DNA of 64,000 nucleotides, from NCBI GenBank assembly GCA_035048815.1, contig JAUCBN010000054.1:6417001-6481000 (forward strand). The letters run 5' to 3'. The first letter of the stretch is position 1; each line of letters starts with the position of its first letter. A program made the translations under genes and the position numbers. Shown here piece by piece: positions 54,801-64,000 of this stretch. This DNA comes from Abelmoschus esculentus. Lineage: Eukaryota; Streptophyta; Magnoliopsida; Malvales; Malvaceae. The notes beneath the pieces were generated by a model that made no database searches, was not told the origin of the DNA, and saw only the letters and a list, made by a program, of their open reading frames with translations.

Positions 54801-56123
54801 TGATAAGTGCTCAACTCACTATCACTTTTTACACCTTTTATGGGCATTAATCACCAAATATACACCCAATCGGACCAATGCATGAACTCAATGTGATATA
54901 TTTAGAAGTCAAGCTCATAGAGATAATATTTATAGAAAAAGCACGTTTTACTGCATTTTTATATGTGCAGGAGAACTAGTGCCGCGACAGCAACATGACC
55001 GAGGCAGGACCTGATGCCGAGGCAACAGCTGAGAGCTAGGAAGCAAGACTGTAGGCGATCGGAAGATAAAAATCCAAGGGACGTGTCTGGACTTAAAGCC
55101 CATGGATCAGAGCTGGCTAGCATGAGGAAAAGCCCAAGACAAGACCACGCGGGAAAACCCCTTGGCCGAATTAAACTTGGAAATATTTTAATTATGTACA
55201 TGACTTGTTCCCTACTCCAAGTTGTATTCTACTTAGGAAAGGTTTGCCAGGTCTAGCCTATATAAAGACCTAGCCATCCAATGTAATATACGGAATACCT
55301 AGGGAGAGAGAGCTGAATCATAAACTTGTTTTCTTTCTCTCAATTATGTTCTAAGCTTTCTTAGGGTTTAGGTGAAGGTTGTTGAGTATATGTGGGAGGA
55401 GATTATACTTTGTATTTGTTTTAATGCAATAAAATTATCAAGGTTTGCTTATCCTTTGTTATTCCTTGTTCTTGCATTCAAGCTCGGGAGAGAAGTTTGT
55501 GAGTAATCAATTTATCTAAGCACGGGAGAGTTAGATTCACGAAAGGGGTAAGTACGGTGTTTCAATCGCGAAATACTAACTCGGCCTAGGGATAGGTTAA
55601 GAGTTTCAGCGACTAAAAGAAGTGTGAGATTGGTTGGTGAGTATAATTGGTTCACGCCGGGAGGTATCATCAAGGACTAGTCATCAATAGTACTTCGACT
55701 TAGGGATAAGCAGAGTCATTCAAGGACACTTTGCCGAACTTTGGTAAATTTCACCCACGAGCAATGGATTACCACGGTGGACAATATCGTCGCTGCCAAG
55801 GCAGTAAACTGCAGTGCTGCCGAGGCAGTGAAATACGATTGCATTGAGCAGAGACAAGTCAATCAAATACACAATACAACGCAACTGGATCCTGACCCAT
55901 CTCTCTCTAATATTCAATCTCTTTACTTTGCTTAGTTATTTTAGTTTAGTTAAACCAAACTCAATCACTTGTGTTTTATTTTACTTCTTTCTACAGAACA
56001 AGAAGACGAAGAAGACATATTAAGTCTATCAGTCCCTGTGGAGACGATAATCCGATAAATACTTATCACTTATTATTTTCGATGTGTCCACTTGCACTAA
56101 AGGCGCACTTTTGACACGCAACA
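54801..56123 (+). repeat. 3' LTR of copy C
   Basis: 1323 bp, TGATAAGTGCTCAACTCA to TTTTGACACGCAACA, followed by the duplication GAGAC. TATA box at 55259-55266. Confidence 0.93.
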
Positions 56124-56211
56124 GAGACAAATAATTAAAGCAAAAGCAAAAATTATAGAAAGTAAATATAAACTAAACTAATCCTAATATAATAAAAAGA
56201 AAGGTGAGAGG

Positions 56212-58881
56212 TCATGTCACTGGTGGAGTGCATGCAAATGCATCTCCCGAGGTGATTATCTCTTGTTGGCCAAAGTGATTCTTCAAGTGTTGGCTATTGG
56301 CCTTATATCCATATTTGTTTTTCCTGTTCTTCACCGCACCCCTTGTGTCTGGGCAATGTGTTGTCCTGTTGGTTTCCTCCACATTTGCCGTACTTTTCCT
56401 GCCAAATATTCTGCCATAACGAAATTCCATTTTCCTGCCGAGCATACTGCCAAGGTAGTGGTTGTTTAAACATGATATCTTTGTGCCTACATCTGTGCTG
56501 TGAAGGACTTTGCACTCTTCTACATCATCATGCCTTTTCAAATTGTGGAAGGCATTGAGTTTGACTTGTTGGTCATTGACCCTCATTGTCAACTCTCCTT
56601 TTTCCACATCAATGAGTGTGCGTCCAGTGGCAAGGAAAGGTCTCCCAAGAATGATTGGTGCATTATCATCTGCTTCAAAATCAAGGACAAGAAAGTCAGC
56701 GGGAAAAATAAATTTGTCAAATCTTACCAGTATATCCTTGATTTTGCCTTCGGGTTGCACATATGATCGATTCGCAAGTTGGAGCATCACTGTTGTAGGT
56801 TTTGCCCTTCCTATTCCAAGCTTTTGAAAAACTGATTTGGGCATTAGGTTGATGCTTGCTCCAAGGTCGCATAGGGCCTTACCTTCATAGTTATTACCTA
56901 TCGCACAAGGTATGATAAAGCATCTAGGATCCTTTAATTTTGGTGGCATACGATTGTGTAGCATTGCCATGCATCCTTCAATAGCAGCCACTGTTTCAAA
57001 CTCACCTAATCTCTTTCTTTTAGACACAATGTCTTTCAAAAATTTAGCATAATTAGACATTTGTTCAATTGCCTCTACGAAGGGTAAGTTGATGTGGACT
57101 TGCTTTAAAATATCAAGAATTTTCTTGAATTGATGGTCCTGTTTTTGCTTCTTCAACCTTTGTGGGAAGGGTGGTGGTGGTCTCATCTCATCCAGGGTTT
57201 CTTTAGTTTGGAACTTAATACCTGGCACCACTAGGGTTGTTGCTGTCTCGGCAGATTATTCAGGAACTACTGCGTTCTCTGCTGGGGCAGTGTTATCATG
57301 ATCAGTTTGTTCAGCATCCAAATCCTCTTTTTCTAGTTCTGTTGATGGAACTTGGCCTGCTGGAATTCCTATCTTTTCCTTCAGTTGTAGACCACTTCTA
57401 GTAGTGATTGCCTTACACTATTCATGGCCTATTACCTTAGCAACTTCAGTATTGTTGGGTAGTCCTCCTTGTGGTCTAGTGTTTATGTTTTGAGCAAACT
57501 GCCCAACCTGAGTTTCCAATGCCTTTATCGCTGCTTCTTGGTTCTGCAACCTCATCTCAGTTCTATTTATGAATGCATTTGTTCTTTTGATGAAGTTGCT
57601 ATTCTCTGTCATATATGACTCAGTTTTCATCATGAATGCTTTCAGAGAATTTTCCAAGGAACTTACAGACTGCTGCTGCATCTGCTGCAGCGGCATTGGC
57701 AGCTGGACCTGCGGCGGCGGCAGATGTTGCATTGGTTGCTGGAATCCTAGGGTTTGGGTGGTTGGATTCAAGGCATTATTAGGATTATTTCATGAAAAGT
57801 TTGGATGCCTCTTCCATGAGGGGTTGTATGTGTTGGACATCATGTTGTTTCGGTTATAGTTTCCAACATACAAGCTGGATTCTTGATTCATACAGTTAGA
57901 AGAATTGTGGTTACCTCCACATAAATCGCAAAAATAATCAATGGCCTTAACCTCACGAGTATTTTGTTGTAGTTGTAAATTTTGCACCATCTTGGTAAGA
58001 AAGGCCAATTGTGCTGCCACTGAATTTGATGTGTCTAACACATTCACTGTGGCTTGGCGTCTTACTCCTCCTCTCCTAGATGTAGGGAATTGAAAATCAT
58101 TCTTTACGAGTTTGTTTAGAATCTCAATAGCTTCCTCAGGTGCTTTGTCAAGGAGTGTTCCATTTGCCGAGGCATCTAACATCATCCTTGTCGGGGCATT
58201 AGTGGCATTGTAGAACATGGTCACTTGTGTCCATAGGGGAAATCCATGCAACGAACACTTGTGTAGTAACTCTCTGTAGCGCTCCCATGCATCGTACATA
58301 GGTTCATCATCTGCCTGTCGAAAAGAAGTGATTTTATTACGAATTCGATCATATAAATTTGTAGGATTAAAGCGTGTAATGAAATCTCGGCATAATTCAC
58401 TCCAAGATCCAATAGATCCTGTTGGAATGCTATTTAACCAAGCTTTTGCCCTATCCCTCAGTGAATAGGGGAATAATTTCAATCTCAAGACATCTTCATG
58501 GACTCCTTAGATTTTGAAGGAATTGCATATCTCCATGAATGACTTGAGGTGCTGCCTGGCATCTTCAGTCATAGACCCACCAAACTGTCCAATAGTGTTG
58601 AGCATATTGAACTTGACAGGTTTTAGCTCAAAGTGGGCTGCTTCTATTTCCGGTGTAACGACACCTGGATTTAAGCCATTTAAGTCCTCTTCCAGGAAAT
58701 CTCTGACAGTAAGCTGCCGTGGCCCTGGTGGCGGCGGAAGACCTCCATTGTCGGCAGGTAAGTTTTTTTCTGTCGGATGATCTGCCATAGCTCCTTGGAT
58801 TTGTCTCCTCAACCGTTTCCGTGTACGTTCGATCTCTGGGTCTAACTCGTACAAAGGGTTGGTTGGGTTGGCCCTGGTCAT
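56212..58881 (-). pseudogene. Gag-protease of unit D: full-length frame with four transition stops
   Basis: The ATG at 58881 (MTRANPTNPLYELDPEIERT) starts one continuous reading frame of about 889 codons to TGA/TAA at 56212, broken only by four stops near 58507, 57790, 57418 and 57255. Comparison with A and C shows these were CAA, TGG, CAG and CAA. Order: N-terminal basic region, linker, capsid-like core (FNMLNTIGQFGGSMTEDARQ, DRAKAWLNSIPTGSIGSW, QADDEPMYDAWERYRELLHK), knuckle CDLCGGNHNSSNC, Pro/Gln linker, coiled coil, then Athila retropepsin with CDLGASINLMPKSVFQKLG and IILGRPFLATGRTLIDVEKG. It is the best template for the family Gag. No RT follows; the next element part is the ORF2 promoter region. 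Confidence 0.85.
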
Positions 58882-58966
58882 ACACCAAGAAAAAAACAAC
58901 AGAGTAAAATAAAAATTAAAAAAATTAAAAAGCAAGAGAATAAGGAAAACAAAATTTATTTGCCAA

Positions 58967-58984
58967 TCCCCGGCAACGGCGACA
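58967..58984 (-). other. Primer-binding site, tRNA-Asp type (unit D)
   Basis: The reverse strand reads TGTCGCCGTTGCCGGGGA, one base from the tRNA-Asp complement, next to the LTR at 58991. Confidence 0.8.
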
Positions 58985-58990
58985 AAAACT

Positions 58991-60302
58991 TGTTGCGTTT
59001 CAAAAGTGCGCAATTGGTGCAAGTGGACACATCGCAAGTAATAAAGTGATCAGTATAATCGTGTATCGTCTCCATAGGGATTGGTCTACTTAATATGCCT
59101 CCTTCGTCTTCTTGCTCTGTAAAAAGAAATAAAATAAAGACACAGGTAAATTGGGTTTTGATGAAACTAAATAATAAAGAAAATTAAGTAAAAGGATGAG
59201 ATCTGATTAAAAGAGAGGGCATGATCCAGTTATGTTGTATTGTGGATTTGATTGACTTGTCTCTGTCCAATGAAATTGTACATCACTGCTTCGGCAGTAC
59301 TGCAGATTACTGCCTTGGAAGCAACGATACTTGTCCGCCGCGGCAATCCCTTGCTCATGGGTGGACTTTATCAACGTTCGGCAAAGTGCCCTTGGATGAA
59401 TCCTCTTATCCCCAAGTTGAAGTACTATTAGTGATCAATCCTTAATGATACCTCCCGGCGTGAATCAATTATAATCATCAACCAATCTCACACTTCTTTT
59501 AGCCGCTGAAACTCTTAACCTATCCCTAGGCCGAGTTAGTATTTCGCGATTGAAATACCGTACTTATCCCTTTCGTGAATCTAACTCTCCCGAGTCTAGA
59601 TAAATAGATTACTTACAAAATTCTCTCTCGAGCTTGAATGCAAGAACAAAGAATGGCAAAGGATAAGCAAACCTTGATATTTTATTGCCTTGAAACAAAG
59701 AACAAAGTACAATCTCCTTTCACAAGTACTCGACAACCTTCACCTAAACCCTAAGAAAACTTAGAACATAATTTGAGAGAAAGAAAACAATGAGTCTTAG
59801 GGTGAACTCTCTAAAAATCGCCTACTCTATTCCTTTGGATGGCTAGGTCTTATATAGGCTTGGCCTAGGGCAAACCTTTCCTAAGTAGAATACAACTTAG
59901 CGTAGGGAACAAGTCATGTACATAAATAAAATATTTCCAAGTTTATTCCAAATAAGAAGCTTTCTCGCGTGGCCTTGTCTTGGGCTTTTCTTCGTGCTAA
60001 CCAGCTCCGATCCTTGTGCTGCATGTCCAGAAACGTCCATTGTATTTTTCTCTTTCAATCGCCTACAGTTTTGCTACTTGTCTTTCGGCTGCTGCCTCGG
60101 CATCAGGTCCTTCCACGGCAATAGTATTTCCTGCACAAATGTAAAAATGCAGTAAAACTTGTCTTTTCTGTAAATATCATCTTTATAAGCATAACTTCTA
60201 AATATATTACATTAAGTATATGCATTGGTCCAAGTGGGTGTAGATTTAATGATTAATGCCCATAAAAGGTGTAAAAAGTGATAGTGAGTTGAGTACTTAT
60301 CA
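58991..60302 (-). repeat. 5' LTR of unit D
   Basis: 1312 bp with left end TGTTGCGTTTCAAAAGTG and right end GTTGAGTACTTATCA. Beyond it on the right is an unrelated gypsy integrase fragment, so this is the outer edge of the reverse array. The 5 bases outside it (CCAAC) do not match those outside LTR1 (ATAAG). Confidence 0.9.
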
Positions 60303-60540
60303 CCAACTACGCTTGAAGTCTACAACACAACACCGAAGCATGTCCTCAAGAATCTGAATGACCTGTTCAGATTGACCATCGGTTTGTGGATGAAAAGCTT
60401 TGCTGAAGTGCAACTTGGTATCCAAAGCACTGTGGATCTTTTTCTAAAGCCTTGTCGTGAACTACGGATCCCTATCCGATATGATCGAGGATGGCACTCC
60501 ATGCAATCGCACGATCTCCTTGATGTACAACTGAGCCAAC
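60303..60540 (-). pseudogene. Ty3/gypsy integrase fragment
   Basis: The reverse strand reads AQLYIKEIVRLHGVPSSIIS, DRDP-stop-FTTRL, HSALDTKLHFSKAFHPQTDG, QSEQVIQILEDMLRCCVVDF. These are the second and third catalytic regions of a gypsy integrase (ISDRDP...HPQTDGQSE). It has two stops and is cut on both sides by LTRs. It is a different lineage from the element at 8391. Confidence 0.75.
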
Positions 60541-61990
60541 TGATGAGTGCCTAAAAGTCCAATTCTTTATACCAATTTCCCACTCGATTATTGCTAATAA
60601 AGGACAAATTTAATGGCAATATTGGATAATTCTTCTTATTTTCATATTTTAGCATCCCAATACTTAATTCATGAATTTATCTATTATTTGGCATAAAACA
60701 GGTACGGTTAATGGTTTCTTCTCTTAGACAGGAAACTACCACATAGGTAACGCCAGATAGCATAATGGATGCTGGAAACCAAAGCTGGAATGTAGATTAG
60801 TACCCGCCTCGGCAGCACTTGAAGGCCTCGGCAGCACTTGGAGGGCCGCGGTAGTATCGGAGGCCGCGATAGCACCGAGAACATAAATGTTGATATAATA
60901 GACGATCTGAAGAGAAAAATAAGGTGGACGTTTTAAAACAAGCATCATAGAAATCAGAGTTGAGGAACACACGGAAAGTCAAGGTCAAAGGCCATGCGGG
61001 AAAAGAATCCTTATAAGAATAAACTAGGAAATAAAATAAATATCTTTTATTTATGTACTTGTGTTTTACTCCAAGTTGTATTCCTACTTTGGAAAGTTTT
61101 TCCCTAGGCCAAGCCTATATAAACCATAGCCTATGTAGAGAGGGGGATATCTCGAAATAAAGTTTCATAGAAAAACCCTAAACTCCTCCATCGTCCCCTT
61201 GGGGTTTAGGTTCGATTGTGGAGTAGTTGTGGAAGAAAATTGTACTTTGGTTTCTTGTTTCATGCAATAAAATATCGAGGTTTGCTTATTCTTTGTCATT
61301 CATTGTTCTTGCATTCAAGCTCGGGAGAGAAGTTTGTGAGAGATCTATTTATCTAGCATCGGGAGATGTAGATTCACGAAAGGGATAAGTACGGTATTTC
61401 AATCGCGAAATACTAACTCGGCCTAGGGATAGGTTAAGAGTTTCAGCGGCTAAAAGAAGTGTGAGATTGGTTGATGATTATAATTGATTCACGCCAGGAG
61501 GTATCATCAAGGATTGATCACCAACAGTACTTCGACTTAGGGATAAGCTGGGTCATCCAAGGACACTTTGTCGAACCTTGATTAAGTCCACCCAAGAGCA
61601 AGGATTGCCGCGGCGGACGTAATCCTTCACTATCGAGATAGTAAAACTGCAGTTCTGCCGGGGCAGTGTTGTATAATTGCATGAGACAGAAACAAGTCAA
61701 TTGAACCCACACTACGAAGCACTCTAACCTGCCCCACTTTTCCATTCTTGATTTCTGGATCATTTATCTTTATTTCTTTAATTAGTTTCTTTAGTTATAA
61801 TCCAACTCAATTATCTGTGTCTTTACTTTTCCATTGTGCAGGAAGAATAAATTGCGTAAGTAAAGCCAATCGTCGTGGGTTCGACATCTTAAATACTACA
61901 ATCTGACAAAGGTGGAAGGACGAATGCTTCATCATAAAAGCAGGACTTTCTAGCCTCCATCAGATTTGAATCAATTATACAATCTGATAA
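60541..61990 (+). mobile_element. Divergent LTR related to family X
   Basis: The left end TGATGAGTGCCTAAAAGT resembles but differs from family X, and its first 250 bp are unrelated. A TATA box (CTATATAAACC near 61118) and a block at about 61260-61640 that is nearly the same as in family X LTRs show common ancestry. CG-rich motifs are present (GCCTCGGCAGCAC twice near 60808 and 60829; GGCCGCGGTAG near 60842). The right end is unclear; GTGGGTTCGACATC near 61876 resembles Athila/Tat LTR ends. Confidence 0.6.
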
Positions 61991-61995
61991 AAACT

Positions 61996-63331
61996 TGTTG
62001 TGTGTTAAAAGTGCGTAATTAGTGCAAGTGAACACGTCGCAAGTAATAAAGTGATAAGTATAATCGTGTATCGTCTCCACAAGGATTGGTCTACTTAATA
62101 TGCCTTCTTTGTCCTCTTGCTCTGTAAAAAGAAATAAAATAAAGACACAGGTAATTTGGGTTTGGATGAAACTAAATAAATTGAAATAAAGAAACTAAGT
62201 AAAAGAAGATGAGATCTCATTAAGAGAGAGGGTAGAATCCAGTTGCGTTGTATTGTGGATTTGATTGACTTATCTTTGTCCAATGCAATTGTATATCACT
62301 GCCTCGACAGTACTACAAATTACTGCCTCGGCAACAACGATACTTGTCCGCCGCAGTAATCCCTTTCTCGTGGGTGGACTTTACCAAAGTTCGGCAAAGT
62401 GTCCTTAGATGACTCCGCTTATCCCTAAGTCGAAGTACTGTTGATGACTAGTCCTTGATGATACCTCCCGGCGTGAATCAATTATACCAGCCAACTAATC
62501 TCACACTTCTTTTAGCCGCTGAAACTCTTAACCTATCCCTAGGCTGAGTTAGTATTTCGCGATTGAAACACCATACTTATCCCTTTCGTGAATCTAACTC
62601 TCCTGAGTCTAGATAAATAGATTACTCACAAACTTCTCTCCCGAGCTTGAATGCAAGAACAAAGAATGACAAAAGATAAGCAAGCCTTGATAGTTTTATT
62701 GCATTGAAACAAAGAACAAAGTACAATCTCCTCTCACAAGTACTCGACAACCTTCACCTAAACCCTAAGAACGCTTAGAACATAATTTGAGAGAAAGAAA
62801 ACAATGAGTCTTAGGGTGAACTCTCTAAGAATCGGCTCTACCTTTCCCTTAGACGGCTAGGTCTTATATAGGCTTGGCCTAGGGCAAACCTTTCCTAAGT
62901 AGAATATAACTTGGAGTAGGGAACAAGTCATGTACATAAATAAAATATTTCCAAGTTTATTCCAACTAAGAAGCTTTCCCGCGTGGCCTTTTCTTGGGCT
63001 TTTCCTCGTGCTAACCAGCTCCGATCCATGTGCTGTATGTCCAGAAACGTCCATTGGATTTTTCTCTTCCAATTGCCTACAGTATTGCTTCCTGTCTTTC
63101 TGCTACTGCCTCGGCATCAGGTCCTGCCTCGGCCATGTTGCTGCCACGGCAATAGTTTATCCTGCACAGATGTAAAAAATGCAGTAAAACTTGCCTTTTC
63201 TACAAATATCATCTTTATCTGCACAACTTCTAAATATATCACATTAAGTATATGCATTGGTCTAAGTGGGTGTAAATTTAGTGATTAATACCCATAAAAG
63301 GTGTAAAAAATGATAGTGAGTTGAGCACTCA
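61996..63331 (-). mobile_element. Family-X LTR, probably solo
   Basis: Left end TGTTGTGTGTTAAAAGTG, right end TTGAGCACTCA, where four bases (TTAT) of the usual GCACTTATCA are missing. About 1336 bp with the usual TATA box and CG-rich motifs. No primer site or polypurine tract adjoins it, except that AAAAACT before it recalls the PBS flank. No target duplication was found. Confidence 0.75.
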
Positions 63332-63665
63332 ATTTTTCTCGTTTATTTTTTTATTCTCTATTTAATGGTTTCTATCTTAACCATCCATTGTAAAAGATAG
63401 TGAAAGGTTATAGTTTAGCCTTAAAAACTATTTGATTCTATCTTAGCCATCTGTTCCAAAAGATAGGAAAGAAAAGGTTATAGTTTAGCCTTAAAAATTA
63501 TTTGGTTCTATCTTAGCCATCCATCCAAAAAGATATATGAAAAAGTTATAGTTTAGCTTTGAAAACTAGATAATATTCTTTAAGGATTCTACATCAAAGA
63601 TTCAAGCTGAAACTCTAGTATGTGTAACTATCAGCTTGAGGGGGGAGTGTAGTTTCTTTTGATCA
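63332..63665 (+). repeat. Copia-related terminus with 3 x 66-70 bp tandem repeat
   Basis: Units start at 63371, 63437 and 63507 (TCTATCTTAGCCATCC ... TATAGTTTAGCCTTAAAAA). It ends in a polypurine-like CTTGAGGGGGGAGTGTAG at about 63637-63654. The reverse complement of this whole region is found at 15505-15720. Confidence 0.65.
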
Positions 63666-63689
63666 CTTCGTATATCATGCACATCATAT

Positions 63690-63906
63690 TCAAAGACTTA
63701 TTTCCAACAAAGATGCTGATCTATTTGCATTTGAATGCAAATCTCAAACATCCATTTCAGAGAAGGTCATCAATGGGACTATGAAGCTTAAACACATTCC
63801 TATCACGAATCAAGTTGCAAATGTTTTTACCAAGGCACTTCCCAGAGTAACCTTTGATGGTTTTTTAGCCAAACTGGATGTATACAACATGTACACACCA
63901 GTTTGA
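63690..63906 (+). pseudogene. Copia RNase H C-terminus
   Basis: The frame ending at the TGA 63904-63906 reads SEKVINGTMKLKHIPITNQV, ANVFTKALPRVTFDGFLAKL, DVYNMYTPV. This is the classic C-terminal motif of Copia RNase H (VADIFTKAL). A polypurine tract and LTR start follow directly. The N-terminal part of the domain is lost into the preceding repeat. Confidence 0.82.
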
Positions 63907-64000
63907 GGGGGAGTGTTGGAATATATGGCTTGTTTCCATATTTTGATGTTGGAATATATGGTTTGTTTCCATATTTTATAAATATTCTCTTTTTATTATA
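63905..64000 (+). mobile_element. Copia polypurine tract and start of 3' LTR
   Basis: GAGGGGGAG (63905-63913) is followed by TGTTGGAATATATGG at 63914, a canonical Copia 3' junction. The first 33 bp of the LTR are tandemly duplicated (second copy from 63947). The window ends inside the LTR. Confidence 0.8.

Larger units (their letters stand above)
47935..56123 (+). mobile_element. Family-X copy C, complete with both LTRs and target duplication
   Basis: 5' LTR 47935-49259, primer site 49266-49283, gag-protease 49358-51776 (broken), internal promoter 52097, ORF2 52265-53801 (broken), tail with two polypurine tracts, 3' LTR 54801-56123. Flanked by perfect GAGAC duplications (47930-47934 and 56124-56128). 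The two LTRs are about 97% alike by eye, so it is the youngest full copy here. It is inserted in the opposite orientation in unit D between gag and ORF2. The complete 8.2-kb structure lacks RT, RNase H and integrase, so those functions must come from elsewhere. Confidence 0.93.

Noticed and set aside
34273..60302. Reading the whole 34-60 kb cluster as one retrotransposon bounded by LTR1 and LTR-D
   Set aside because: Flanking pentamers (ATAAG and CCAAC) do not match, internal LTRs 2 and 3 are present, and unit boundaries with PBS and polypurine tracts show several recombined elements.

Overview
This window is nuclear DNA of a flowering plant, probably a eudicot. It holds one intron-rich host gene on the + strand, and almost everything else is nested LTR retrotransposons. 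No prokaryotic operon, rRNA, tRNA or CRISPR array is visible. The species cannot be fixed from the sequence.

Host gene (about 1.0-20.3 kb, +): a homologue of non-lysosomal glucosylceramidase / bile-acid beta-glucosidase (GBA2 type, GH116). Eleven exons can be placed with splice signals and matching phases: five at 1013-1770, three at 16114-16975, then 18503-18564, 18715-19978 and 20075-20336. The 5' exons lie outside the window. The 14.3-kb intron between 1770 and 16114 starts with a GC donor and is packed with transposons. An exon expected there, encoding roughly 45 residues in plant homologues, could not be found, and joining the flanking visible exons breaks the frame.

Transposons in and around the gene: a hAT-like MITE (2170-2802); nested, decayed reverse-strand Copia elements (4035-8390 and 15505-15720); a forward chromodomain Ty3/gypsy element (8391-15499) whose 3' LTR is split by a reverse solo LTR (13701-15028, family X); and a Mutator-like MITE (17040-18030).

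Downstream of the gene (21-34 kb): an inverted-repeat element has arms at 21095-21495 and 33150-33538. It is split by a reverse gypsy solo LTR (21651-32872). That LTR is itself split by a family-X solo LTR (22372-25033), which contains another (23105-24430), and by an internally deleted Tekay-like gypsy element (25472-about 31490).

34-63 kb: a large cluster of one Athila-lineage family, called X here. It has 1.3-kb LTRs and a tRNA-Asp-type primer site. Its Gag-protease ORF is not followed by any reverse transcriptase, RNase H or integrase. A second ORF resembles the 'putative plant transposon protein' domain (Transposase_32, PF20167 from memory) and has its own TATA box about 160 bp upstream. 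Three reverse units (D, B, A) form a tandem array in which A and B share an LTR. Unit B carries a different ORF in the Gag position, and A looks like a recombinant with a B-type leader. A young forward copy, C (47935-56123, perfect target duplication GAGAC), is inserted in unit D.

Right edge (60.3-64 kb): a gypsy integrase fragment, a divergent family-X-related LTR, another family-X LTR, a tandem repeat related to a Copia terminus, and the RNase H tail plus 3' LTR start of a forward Copia element.
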